Below, one piece after another: positions 34,638 to 42,727 of a DNA stretch of 64,000 bases (its first letter is position 1; the number at the start of each line of letters is the position of its first letter). Below the pieces are notes generated by a model. The model made no database searches. It saw nothing but the letters and a program-made list of their open reading frames with translations, and was not told where the DNA came from. The stretch lies in NCBI GenBank assembly GCA_903913915.1, contig CAIWNE010000087.1:1-64000 (forward strand). Direction: 5' to 3'. This DNA is from an uncultured Opitutia bacterium. Its GTDB lineage: Bacteria > Verrucomicrobiota > Verrucomicrobiia > Opitutales > UBA953. The translations under genes were made by a program, and so were the position numbers.

Positions 34638-35258
34638 ATGCGCCCCTATCTCAGATCGGTCCGCTCTTTCGCCCTGCTCGCCCTGCTGCTCGCCGGCACG
34701 GCACTCGCCCAGCAGACCCCGGCGACCGAACGCACCTTCCAGCAGTACAAGGCCGAGGCCGAGAAAGGCGACCTTGACGCGATGCATAAGCTGGGCTGGG
34801 CCTACGAACATGGCGCCGGCACGAATCGCAGCATGTCCGAGGCGCTCCGCTGGTATCGCCGCGCCGCCGAAGCAGGCAATGCCGCGTCACAGGAGGAACT
34901 CGGCCAGGCCTACCTGCACGGCGAAGGCGTCGCCGTCGACCAGAGAGAGGCCGTGGAGTGGCTCGAGAAAGCCGCGCTCCAAGGACGGGGCACCGCGCAG
35001 TTCGCGCTCGCCGAATACTATGGCGGCGAACTCCGTTTCGTGACGTCCAAATACGTCGAAGCCTACGCCTGGGCGCACCTCTTCGCGAAGACCGAGCCGA
35101 TGGAAGCCAAGTCGCCCCGCCATGAGACGTTCCTCAAATCGATCGACAACCAGCTCGTCGACAAGCTGATGCTGGCCGACGCGCAGAAGCGCCTGGCCGA
35201 GCTCGAGAAGCAACTCGCCGCCAACACTCCGGCCAAAAAGGCGGGAAACAAGAAGTAA
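34638..35258 (+). CDS. Secreted Sel1-repeat protein
   Basis: 206 residues from the ATG at 34638 with signal peptide (FALLALLLAGTALAQ). Sel1 units are clear: KAEAEKGDLDAMHKLGWAYEHGAG, WYRRAAEAGNAASQEELGQAYLHGEG, WLEKAALQGRGTAQFALAEYYGG. The end is Lys/Ala-rich. Third Sel1-type gene in 4 kb. Confidence 0.85.
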   Translation: MRPYLRSVRSFALLALLLAGTALAQQTPATERTFQQYKAEAEKGDLDAMHKLGWAYEHGAGTNRSMSEALRWYRRAAEAGNAASQEELGQAYLHGEGVAVDQREAVEWLEKAALQGRGTAQFALAEYYGGELRFVTSKYVEAYAWAHLFAKTEPMEAKSPRHETFLKSIDNQLVDKLMLADAQKRLAELEKQLAANTPAKKAGNKK

Positions 35259-35326
35259 GCTGGCTGGCCGGACAACAAGAAGGCCGGCCTTACCGCCGGC
35301 ATTCTGCCTTTAGGCTAGCCTCCAGA

Positions 35327-35608
35327 TCAGGCCGTGGCAGCGGGCTTAACCTCCGGCTTGGCGGCACCATCGTCTCCGGCACCCGTCTTCTTGGCCTCGC
35401 CGCGACGTTCCTCGGCTTCCTCACCCTTCTTATGATGATGCTTGTGGTGCTTATGATGCTTATGCGGACGGCCTGCATCATCCGCGTCGGGCTTGGCGAC
35501 GGTCGGAGCGGAGGAGGTCGGAGTGGGGTCGGTCGTGCTCGTCAGGGCGACGGCGTTCGCGGCGGCAACCATGAAGGCGGCCAAGGCGAGGAGGGTTGGA
35601 AGTTTCAT
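35327..35608 (-). CDS. Small secreted histidine-rich protein
   Basis: 93 residues with a signal peptide (MKLPTLLALAAFMVAAANA). The mature part is Asp/Pro/Thr-rich, then a cluster GRPHKHHKHHKHHHKK (9 His in about 16 residues) and an acidic-basic tail ending KPAATA. His clusters commonly bind Ni, Cu or Zn, so a periplasmic metal reservoir is a possible role; no partner gene is nearby. Confidence 0.65.
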   Translation of the reverse strand: MKLPTLLALAAFMVAAANAVALTSTTDPTPTSSAPTVAKPDADDAGRPHKHHKHHKHHHKKGEEAEERRGEAKKTGAGDDGAAKPEVKPAATA

Positions 35609-35733
35609 GATGGTTTGGGGTACGTAGATAGAACCCCGACGTCGGAACAGAAGTTACACGGGGTCGCACGAAAAGGATGTGAGGCGACGAGAAATAGGCT
35701 TCAAGGGAAGGCCGGTCGGAATTAGACGAAAGC

Positions 35734-36492
35734 ATGCGCCGCTTCGCCCTGCTCTGCCTTATCGCCTTCGCCGCCTTCGCCACCGCGGAGGACAAGGTCG
35801 TCATCTGGAAGTTCGACGACGTGAAGGCCGGCGAGAAGAAGCGCCTGGCCCCGGGCTTCAAACGCGTGGCCGAATGGGCCAAGGCGGAGAAGACCGTCGT
35901 GACGATGGGCGTCATCTGCGATTCCCTCGCCCAGCCCAACGCCGACGACGTCGCGTGGATCAAGGCCAACGCCGTGGAGAACGGCGGCGTCGTCGAGTTC
36001 TGGGACCATGGCTGAGATCACCGCAGCTGGGCCGACGCCACCGGCAAGGCCATGTGGGAGTTCCGCGGGCCCGACGCCGCCACCCAGGCCAAGCACCTCA
36101 AGGACTCCTGCGATATCTTCAAGAAGACGACCGGGCTGACCTTCCATGCCTTCGGCGCGGGCTTCAACCAGACCGACGACGCCACGATCGCGGCCATGGA
36201 CGCCGTGCCCGAGTTGACCATCTGGATGTACCCGCCCAAGAACGAGACCAAGCGCAAGGTCCTCGGCCGCACCCTCAACATCGAGGTCGCGACCGGCAAG
36301 GTCAGCTATGACAAGTTCGCGAAAGACTACGCCGCCAGGAAGCCCACGTCCATGATGCTGCTCCAAGGCCACTGCGGCATGTGGAACGACGACTCCTTCA
36401 AGGACTTCGTCAAGATCGCCGCCCTCCTCAAGCAGGACGGCTGGACGACCCTGACCGCCAGCCAGTACGCCGAGAAGACCTCGAAGAAATAA
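35734..36492 (+). pseudogene. Polysaccharide deacetylase-like gene interrupted by an in-frame TGA
   Basis: The frame from ATG 35734 runs to TAA 36492 in one reading frame, with a single TGA at 36013-36015. Signal peptide (MRRFALLCLIAFAAFATA) is followed by VVIWKFDDVKAG and VEFWDHG-stop-DHRSWAD, then GAGFNQTDDATIAAMDAVPELTIW and MMLLQGHCGMWND. The family motif HGWDHRSW would have Trp here, so the stop is TGG changed to TGA by one base. No frameshift is needed. Either a recent loss of function or a sequencing error. Resembles DUF2334/NodB-type secreted deacetylases. Confidence 0.75.
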
Positions 36493-36495
36493 GGG

Positions 36496-36580
36496 CGGAG
36501 AGGGAGGGATTCGAACCCCCGGAGCCTTGCGGCTCGGCTGATTTCAAGTCAGCTGCAATCGACCACTCTGCCACCTCTCC
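36496..36580 (-). tRNA. tRNA-Ser(TGA)
   Basis: An 85-nt minus-strand gene. The acceptor stem GGAGAGG pairs with CCTCTCC, followed by discriminator G. Anticodon stem GCTGA/TCAGC with loop CTTGAAA gives anticodon TGA. The variable arm GCCGAGCCGCAAGGCTCC is the long class II arm, the T-loop is GGGTTCGAATCCC. The genome follows with CCC, so CCA is not encoded. Reads UCA/UCG. Convergent to the deacetylase-like pseudogene, 3 bp from its end. Confidence 0.95.
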
Positions 36581-36690
36581 GTAAGCGGGATTCAACGGCG
36601 GCTGGGGTCTTCCCTCAAGCGGATTCGGTGCGCAACCCTTGGGCTTTCTCCTGATTTCCCAGGCGGCTTTGTTTCGGCGTGGATGCGCGC

Positions 36691-37827
36691 ATGAGCACCT
36701 GCGCCCGCGTCGAGGAAATCGACGGCCCATACGGCCCCTTCGCCATCGGCGAACGGGCCATCCAACGCCTCTGGGCCTCCGGCGAAGTCCGTGGTCCGAT
36801 GGCCGCCGCCTCAGGCGCGACGATCGAGATCGTCCACCCGGGCGACTGGAACCGCGGCGCGGGCCCCGACTTCCTGGGCGCGGAGATCCTCGCCGACGGG
36901 AAGCGGCTCCGCGGCGACATCGAGATCCACCTGCGTTGCTCGGACTGGCACGCGCACGGCCACGACCGCGATCCGCACTTCGGCGGCGTGATCCTGCACG
37001 CGGTGCTGCTGCCGGGCACGAAGGACGTCTCGACGCTCTCGGGCCACCGCCCGGAGACGGTGGTGCTCCTGCCCTACCTGCCCCGCGACCTCGAAGACCT
37101 CGCCGAAGAAGACGCGCTACTCGAACTGCGCGGCCGCTCCGGCGAAGTCGCCAAGCGCGTGCTGGCGGCGGAACCGAACCTGTCGCTGGGCCTGAAACGC
37201 CGGGCACTCGAACGCTTCCGCAACAAGACGAAGCACGCCCGCACCCGCATCAAGGAAGTCGGCTGGGATGCCGCGTGTCACGAGATCTTCGTGGAATCGC
37301 TTGGCCTTGGTGGCAACCGCGCCCCGATGTCGGAGCTCGCGCGCAGCCATTCGCCGGAACAGATGCTCATCCTGGGCATCGACGCGCTCTATATGGAGAA
37401 ATGCGGGCGATGGCGCCTGCGCGGACTGCGTCCCGCCGGCCACCCGCATCGTCGGCTCGGCCAATACCTCGAGCTCTACCGACGTCGTCCCGACTGGCGC
37501 GCGCAACTCCGCGACTGGGCCCTCGCCCTTCCTTCTTCGCCTCTGGTCTCCGCGCGAAGGAGGCTCATCGATGACGTCTTCGCGTGCCTGCTCTCCGACG
37601 GACGGGCCGACACCTTGTGCGTCAACGCATTGCTGCCGCTGCTGCAGGACCCGCGGCACACGCTCGACCGCAGCTGGCTCGATTGGCCGCCCGGCCATCA
37701 CCCGGACGACATCCATGAAGCCCGGGCCCTGATCGGCCTCCCGGGCACGGCCCGGAACTGGGAAATCCAAGGAATCCTCGATATCCTGCGTCGGTCGATG
37801 GCCTCGGCCGAACCCAAGACAGCCTGA
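36691..37827 (+). CDS. DUF2851 family protein
   Basis: 378 residues from the ATG at 36691; a GTG at 36679 adds four residues and is equally possible. Family hallmarks are IVHPGDWNRGAGPDFLGAEILADG, RGDIEIHLRCSDWHAHGHDRDPHFGGVILHAVLL and a C-terminal helical part with RNKTKHARTRIKEVGWDAACHEIF. The N-terminal domain has a set of conserved His/Asp residues that could bind a metal; function is unknown. No obvious operon partner. Starts 109 bp after tRNA-Ser. Confidence 0.88.
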   Translation: MSTCARVEEIDGPYGPFAIGERAIQRLWASGEVRGPMAAASGATIEIVHPGDWNRGAGPDFLGAEILADGKRLRGDIEIHLRCSDWHAHGHDRDPHFGGVILHAVLLPGTKDVSTLSGHRPETVVLLPYLPRDLEDLAEEDALLELRGRSGEVAKRVLAAEPNLSLGLKRRALERFRNKTKHARTRIKEVGWDAACHEIFVESLGLGGNRAPMSELARSHSPEQMLILGIDALYMEKCGRWRLRGLRPAGHPHRRLGQYLELYRRRPDWRAQLRDWALALPSSPLVSARRRLIDDVFACLLSDGRADTLCVNALLPLLQDPRHTLDRSWLDWPPGHHPDDIHEARALIGLPGTARNWEIQGILDILRRSMASAEPKTA

Positions 37828-37861
37828 GGCAAGTTCCCTAGGCCGTCGCCGCTAAGGCGGA

Positions 37862-37890
37862 TTGACCGCCCGGAAAGCCCATCCTATATT
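37862..37890 (+). promoter_or_regulatory. Strong sigma70-like promoter with leaderless layout
   Basis: TTGACC (37862-37867), a 17-bp spacer, TATATT (37885-37890), then ATTCCT and the ATG at 37897. The start of transcription would fall on or next to the start codon, giving a leaderless or nearly leaderless mRNA. There is no room for a Shine-Dalgarno. Confidence 0.65.
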
Positions 37891-37896
37891 ATTCCT

Positions 37897-38502
37897 ATGA
37901 ACCCCAAGCTCACCCTGGCGCTGCTCGCCCTCGGCCTCTCCGCCCCTGCCTTCGCCGTCTCCTCCGCCGACCCGACCGCCCACCTCCTCTCGTCCGGCCC
38001 CACCGGCCCAGGCCCGTCCGCCCCCGGCGGCGACTTCGGCGTCGTCGACGAGTGGGACGAACAGGAAGACACGCTCCTCGACCAGGCCATCAAGCTGCTC
38101 GAAGCCTCCCAAGCCGCCCCGTCGGTGAAGGACCTCAACGAGGCCATCAAGGACCTCTCCGTCGCCGAGGACATGGAAGAACAGGAGATCCACCCGCGCG
38201 AGACCAAGGCTTCCCGCGGTCCGGCCGGACCCCGCAAGCCGACTTCTTCCCGTCCGCGCCACATGAAGGAAGACCATGACGAGATCATCAAGCAGGAGAA
38301 GTCCGCCATCGCCCTCATCCAGGACGCCGTCAACGCCCTCAAGTCGAACAATCGCGCCAAGACCGCCGATAGCATCGAAGCCGCCCTCGCCGCTATCCGG
38401 AAGGCCGACGACCTCAACGAGGACATCGACCCGAACGAAGGCAGCGAGAAACTCCGCGCCGCCCGCGCCGCCGCGCCGTCCGTCAAGGCTCGCAAGAAGT
38501 AA
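37897..38502 (+). CDS. Small secreted protein, unknown
   Basis: 201 residues with signal peptide (LTLALLALGLSAPAFA). The mature part is Asp/Glu/Lys-rich with two helical repeats: AIKLLEASQAAPSVKDLNEAIKDLS and AIALIQDAVNALKSNNRAKTADSIEAALAAIRKADD. A linker SSGPTGPGPSAPGG is flexible. Not recognised. Strongly expressed by the look of its promoter (TTGACC/TATATT) and terminator. Probably an abundant envelope protein. Confidence 0.7.
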   Translation: MNPKLTLALLALGLSAPAFAVSSADPTAHLLSSGPTGPGPSAPGGDFGVVDEWDEQEDTLLDQAIKLLEASQAAPSVKDLNEAIKDLSVAEDMEEQEIHPRETKASRGPAGPRKPTSSRPRHMKEDHDEIIKQEKSAIALIQDAVNALKSNNRAKTADSIEAALAAIRKADDLNEDIDPNEGSEKLRAARAAAPSVKARKK

Positions 38503-38524
38503 GCGCTCTCCGGAAGCATCTACG

Positions 38525-38549
38525 AAAAGGCCCCTCCCGGGGCCTTTTT
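38525..38549 (+). terminator. Terminator after the small secreted protein gene
   Basis: Stem AAAAGGCCCC / GGGGCCTTTT, short loop TCCC, followed by T and CTTTG. Starts 23 bp after the stop codon at 38502. Confidence 0.9.
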
Positions 38550-38628
38550 CTTTGGGGGTGGCTCGAAGCCGTGCAGAACATTTGCCTCCGCCCGCAGTCA
38601 TAGGCTACCAACACCCACCCTTCAGTCC

Positions 38629-40317
38629 ATGGCCACTTCTCTCTTCCGCCCCCTCCTCCTTGCCCTCGCCGTCGTCGGCTTCGCCAAGGAACTGCCCAAG
38701 CCCTCCAACCCGAATCCCGGCCTGCGCTACTACTACCCGGTGCCGAAGATCGCGGAGCCGAAGACCTATGAGTTCGACGTCGTCATCTACGGTTCCAGCC
38801 CGGCGGCCGTCTCCGCCGCCTGCCAGGCGAAGAAGATGGGCAAGTCGGTCGGCGTCTTCGTGTTCCGCCGCCACGTCGGCGGGATGTCCTCCTCCGGCCT
38901 GAGCGACGTCGACTACGGCAAGAAGACGGCCATCGGCGGCATGGCGAAGACGGTCTTCCTCGATTTCTTCAAGAAGCAGGTCCAGAGCCCGGCCGAGGTG
39001 GAGACGCTGTTCCTCACGATGCTCGCCGACCTGGACATCCCGGTCTTCTTCGAACACCGCCTCGAGAAGGTGGAGCGCGACGGCGACCGGATCGCAAAGC
39101 TCGTCTTCGAGAACGGCAACGCCGCCCGCGGCAAGGTCTTCATGGACACGACCTATGAAGGCGACCTGATGGCCCTCGCGGGCGTGGCCCACGTCGCCGG
39201 ACGCGAACCCAACGCCGACTTCGGCGAGAAACTCAACGGCATCCAGATCGGCGCCGCCGCCGCGCCCCACAACTTCCAGTGGAAGGTCGACCCGTACGTG
39301 ATTCCCGGCGACCCCGCCAGCGGCGTCATCGAAGGCGTGGACGGGACGCCTTGCTCCGCGTCGGAGCACGGCAAGCCTGACAAGCGCTACCAGCCCTTCT
39401 GCTTCCGCGTCTTCGCCACCACGAAAGACCCCATGCCTTGGCCGAAGCCGGAAGGCTATCGCCCGGCCCGCTACGAGCTGCTCAAGCGCTACGTCAACGC
39501 GGCGCCGGACTCTACTTGGTGGAACCTCATCTACTCCCGCGGTCCGCTGAAGCTGAACGAAGGCGACTGCAACAGCGCCGGCCCGGTGTCGCTCGACTAC
39601 GTCGAAGGCAGCAGGCACTGGGTCGAAGCCAGCTATGCGGAGCGCGAACGGATCTTCCAGGACCACGTGAACTACCAGCAGGGCTACCTCTACTTCCTCG
39701 CCAACGACGCGAGCATCCCGGCGGAGCTCCGCGGCCGCGTCAGCCGGTTCGGCCTCCCGAAGCAGGAATTCCCCGAGACCGGCGGCTGGCCGCATGAGCT
39801 GTACGTGCGCGAAGGCCGCCGCCTGCGCGGCGATTACGTGCTCACCGAGCACGACTGCCTCGGCAAGACCACCGTCGATGACTCCGTCGGCCTGGGCAGC
39901 TTCATCATGGATTCGCACGTCGTGCGCCGCATCATCTACAAGACGGCCAAGGAAGGCCGCATCACCCACCTGCGCACGTCCAAGCCCGAGGAGATCACCG
40001 CCGCCCAGCGCGACTGGAAAGGCGACATGGTCGGGGTCGAAGGCCAGTTCGACTACGCGGTGCCGAAGCCTTACCGCATCAGCTACCGGACGCTCCGTCC
40101 GAAGAAGGCCGACTGCGTCAACCTGCTCGTCCCCACCGTCATCTCGTCCACCCACCCCGCCTTCGGCTCGATGCGCATGGAGCCCGTCTTCATGATCCTC
40201 GGCCAGAGCGCCGGCGCCGCGGCGGCCCTCGCCATCGACGGAGGCCTGGCGGTCCAGGACGTCGACTACGCCAAGCTCCGCGCCATCCTGCTGAAGGAAG
40301 GCCAGCTGCTCGACTGA
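38629..40317 (+). CDS. Secreted FAD-dependent oxidoreductase (pfam12831-like)
   Basis: A 562-residue protein with a signal peptide-like start (MATSLFRPLLLALAVVGFA). FAD-binding Rossmann motif DVVIYGSSPAAVSAACQAKKMG (about 43-65), then FRRHVGGMSSSGLSDVDYG, and a C-terminal FAD-closing block GQSAGAAAALAIDGG. Secreted FAD oxidoreductases of this type are common in Verrucomicrobia and Planctomycetes and are often linked with polysaccharide breakdown; substrate unknown. Followed 14 bp by the convergent sufS gene. Confidence 0.85.
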   Translation: MATSLFRPLLLALAVVGFAKELPKPSNPNPGLRYYYPVPKIAEPKTYEFDVVIYGSSPAAVSAACQAKKMGKSVGVFVFRRHVGGMSSSGLSDVDYGKKTAIGGMAKTVFLDFFKKQVQSPAEVETLFLTMLADLDIPVFFEHRLEKVERDGDRIAKLVFENGNAARGKVFMDTTYEGDLMALAGVAHVAGREPNADFGEKLNGIQIGAAAAPHNFQWKVDPYVIPGDPASGVIEGVDGTPCSASEHGKPDKRYQPFCFRVFATTKDPMPWPKPEGYRPARYELLKRYVNAAPDSTWWNLIYSRGPLKLNEGDCNSAGPVSLDYVEGSRHWVEASYAERERIFQDHVNYQQGYLYFLANDASIPAELRGRVSRFGLPKQEFPETGGWPHELYVREGRRLRGDYVLTEHDCLGKTTVDDSVGLGSFIMDSHVVRRIIYKTAKEGRITHLRTSKPEEITAAQRDWKGDMVGVEGQFDYAVPKPYRISYRTLRPKKADCVNLLVPTVISSTHPAFGSMRMEPVFMILGQSAGAAAALAIDGGLAVQDVDYAKLRAILLKEGQLLD

Positions 40318-40330
40318 GGCCGGGACGGCC

Positions 40331-41551
40331 TCAGGCCATCATCTTCCTGGCCTTCTCGAGCGAGACGGCCAGGCGGTCGACTTCCTCGAGCGTGTTGTAG
40401 AACGCGAACGAGGCGCGGGCGGTGCCGCTGAGACCGTAATGCTTCATGAGCGGCATGCAGCAATGGTGGCCGGTGCGGATGGCGATGCCGTCCGCGTCGA
40501 GCAGCGTGCCGATGTCATGCGGATGCCCGCCTTCGATGTTGAAGGAGATCACGGCGACCTTCTCGGGCGCTTCGCCCACGATGGTCAGCCCCTTGATGGC
40601 CTTGAGACGCTCCGTGGCGGCGGCGAGCAACGCCTGCTCGTGCGCATGGGCGGCGACTTGGATGGGCATGACGTATTCGAGCGCGACGCCGAGGGCGATG
40701 GCGCCGGAGATGTCCGGCGTACCGGCCTCGAAACGCTCCGGGGCCTCGCGGAAGGTGGTGCCGGCGAAGTCGACCTTGCGGATCATGTCGCCGCCGAACT
40801 GGTAAGGCGGCATGGCGTCGAGCAGCTCGGGGCGTCCCCACAGCACGCCGATGCCGGTCGGGCCGAAGGTCTTGTGGCCGGAGAAGGCGTAGAAGTCGCA
40901 ACCAAGCGCGGGGACGTCGACCTTGAAGTGCGCGGCGGCCTGGCAGCCGTCGATCAGCACGAGGGCCCCGGCGGCCTTGGCGAGGCGCGTCATCTCGGCG
41001 GCCGGATTGACCGTGCCGAGGGCGTTGGAGACGTGCGCGAAGGCGACGAGCCGGGTGCGGGACGAAAGCAGGCCCTTGAAGGCGACGAGGTCCACCTCGC
41101 CGCGAGGCGTGACGGGCGTGACGACGACCTTGGCACCGGTACGCTCGGCGATGACCTGCCAAGGCACGATGTTGGCGTGGTGCTCGAGATGCGTGATCAG
41201 GATCTCATCCCCGGCCTTGAGGTTCGCGCGACCCCAGCATTCGGCGACGAGGTTGATGCCCTCGGTGGCGCCACGGACGAAGACGCAGCCGCGGGTTTCC
41301 TTGAGGCCGAGGAATTTCGCGACCGAGGCGCGGGCGGCTTCGTAAGCCGTGGTGGCCTCCTCGCTCAGCAGGTGGACGCCTCGGTGCACGTTGGCGTTCT
41401 GCTCGGAGTAGTAGCGTTCGAGGGCCTTGATGACCGCCGCCGGCTTCTGGGAAGTCGCGGCGTTGTCGAGGTAGGTCAGCGGACGGCCGCGGACGGAGCG
41501 TCCCAGGATCGGGAAGTCCTTGCGGAGGGCGGCGACGTCGAACACGGGCAT
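40331..41551 (-). CDS. sufS: Cysteine desulfurase SufS-type
   Basis: A 406-residue PLP enzyme that removes sulfur from cysteine to give a persulfide for iron-sulfur cluster assembly. N-terminal YLDNAATSQKPAAVI, PLP lysine in FSGHKTFGPTG (about Lys227), catalytic Cys364 in TGHHCCMPLMKHYG. The lack of neighbouring sufBCD genes is notable. It begins 47 bp after the ftsZ stop on the same strand, so readthrough from the dcw cluster is possible. Confidence 0.94.
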   Translation of the reverse strand: MPVFDVAALRKDFPILGRSVRGRPLTYLDNAATSQKPAAVIKALERYYSEQNANVHRGVHLLSEEATTAYEAARASVAKFLGLKETRGCVFVRGATEGINLVAECWGRANLKAGDEILITHLEHHANIVPWQVIAERTGAKVVVTPVTPRGEVDLVAFKGLLSSRTRLVAFAHVSNALGTVNPAAEMTRLAKAAGALVLIDGCQAAAHFKVDVPALGCDFYAFSGHKTFGPTGIGVLWGRPELLDAMPPYQFGGDMIRKVDFAGTTFREAPERFEAGTPDISGAIALGVALEYVMPIQVAAHAHEQALLAAATERLKAIKGLTIVGEAPEKVAVISFNIEGGHPHDIGTLLDADGIAIRTGHHCCMPLMKHYGLSGTARASFAFYNTLEEVDRLAVSLEKARKMMA

Positions 41552-41598
41552 GGGCCCAACGTAGGAGGACCCGGCCGAGGCGCAACCGGGAAGCGAAA

Positions 41599-42726
41599 TC
41601 AGGGCGACGGAGGCAGGCGGACGGCCTTGCGGATATAGGCCGGCACGTCCACGTCCTGTCCGTCGATGAAGGTCATCGGCGTGCCGCCGAAGAGGCCGCG
41701 GCGCATGGATTCTTCCGTCGCGAACTCGAAGATCGGCTGCGCCGGATCCTCGGCCTTGGCGCCCTTCTTGGGCTTGGCCGGAGCCTTCGGCGCGGGCAGC
41801 GAAGCGCCGAGCACCGAGACTTCGATGCGGTCGCCGAGCGCAGGCTCGATGCGCGCGCAGAGGATCGTGGAGGTCTCGCCCCCGAACCGCGCGCGGACCG
41901 TGGCGACGGCCTCGAAGGCCTCGGTCGAGGTCATCGCAGGACCGCCGGCGACATAGACGAAGAGCGAGGCGACCTTGGCGACCGCGCCGGGCGCGTGCGC
42001 GAGCGGACAGTCGCAGGCCGCACGGGCGGCCTTCATCGCGGCGCCTTCGCCTTCGCCGACGCCGAAGGCGAAGAGCGTGGGCGAGCCGGGCGTGGAAAGG
42101 AGGGAGCGGACCGCGGCGGGATCGACCGCGATGAGCGCGCCGGGCGCGAAGGCGGAGGCGAGGCCGCGGATGGCGCCGCCGACCCAGTTGTCCGCCGCGG
42201 CGAACGATTCGGAGAGCGGAGCGTCGGGCGAGACCTGCTGGAGCAGGAGGTCGTTATGCACCACGACGAGCCCGTGGCACTTCTGCCCGAGCTTGACCGT
42301 GGCTTCGTTGGCCTGACGCATGCGACGTTCGCCTTCGTGCGAGAACGGCATCGTGGCGAAGGAGAGGACGGTCGCGCCGGCCTCGGACGCGAGTCCGGCG
42401 ACCACCGGAGCGGCGCCGCTGCCGGTGCCGCCGCCGAGGCCCGTGACGAGCACCACGAGAGGCACGCCCGCGAACAGGCGACGGAGGCCGGCTTCTTCGG
42501 ATTCCGCGGAAGCGAGCCCCAGCGCGGCTTCGCCGCCCGTGCCCATGCCGCGGGTCTGCGCGCGGCCGAGCTGCAGCGTCTGCGCGGCGCCGGCGGGCAA
42601 GGAACGGGCGTCGGTGTCGAGCAAGGCCACGGCGACCTCGGCCGGCAGCTGCGCTGAGAGGCGCGTGACCATCGAGCACCCCGCCCCGCCGAGGCCGACC
42701 AGAAGGATGGAAGCGGGCGTCGGCAT
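41599..42726 (-). CDS. ftsZ: Divergent FtsZ, T7 catalytic loop degenerate
   Basis: A 375-residue tubulin-like GTPase of the division ring, in its normal place after ftsA. Preserved: T1-like LVGLGGAGCSMV (residues about 9-20; Asn in GGGGN lost), T4 loop GLGGGTGSGAAP (about 96-107), MPFSHEGERRMRQA, HNDLLL and FAAADN. The T7 loop reads I199-A-V-D202-P-A-A-V-R207; in canonical FtsZ it is N-V-D-F-A-D. Asn207 and Asp212 of E. coli are replaced by Ala, only the middle Asp remains. T7 completes the active site of the neighbouring subunit, so hydrolysis is likely lowered. The C-terminal peptide DVDVPAYIRKAVRL fits FtsA binding. Verrucomicrobial FtsZs are known to be divergent; whether others share this loss I cannot check. 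Confidence 0.92.
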   Translation of the reverse strand: MPTPASILLVGLGGAGCSMVTRLSAQLPAEVAVALLDTDARSLPAGAAQTLQLGRAQTRGMGTGGEAALGLASAESEEAGLRRLFAGVPLVVLVTGLGGGTGSGAAPVVAGLASEAGATVLSFATMPFSHEGERRMRQANEATVKLGQKCHGLVVVHNDLLLQQVSPDAPLSESFAAADNWVGGAIRGLASAFAPGALIAVDPAAVRSLLSTPGSPTLFAFGVGEGEGAAMKAARAACDCPLAHAPGAVAKVASLFVYVAGGPAMTSTEAFEAVATVRARFGGETSTILCARIEPALGDRIEVSVLGASLPAPKAPAKPKKGAKAEDPAQPIFEFATEESMRRGLFGGTPMTFIDGQDVDVPAYIRKAVRLPPSP

Positions 42727-42727
42727 C

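Noticed and set aside
35734-36492. Selenocysteine reading of the TGA
   Set aside because: The motif position is Trp in the deacetylase-like family, not Cys. I saw no SECIS hairpin directly after the TGA in a quick look, and other genes use TGA as stop.
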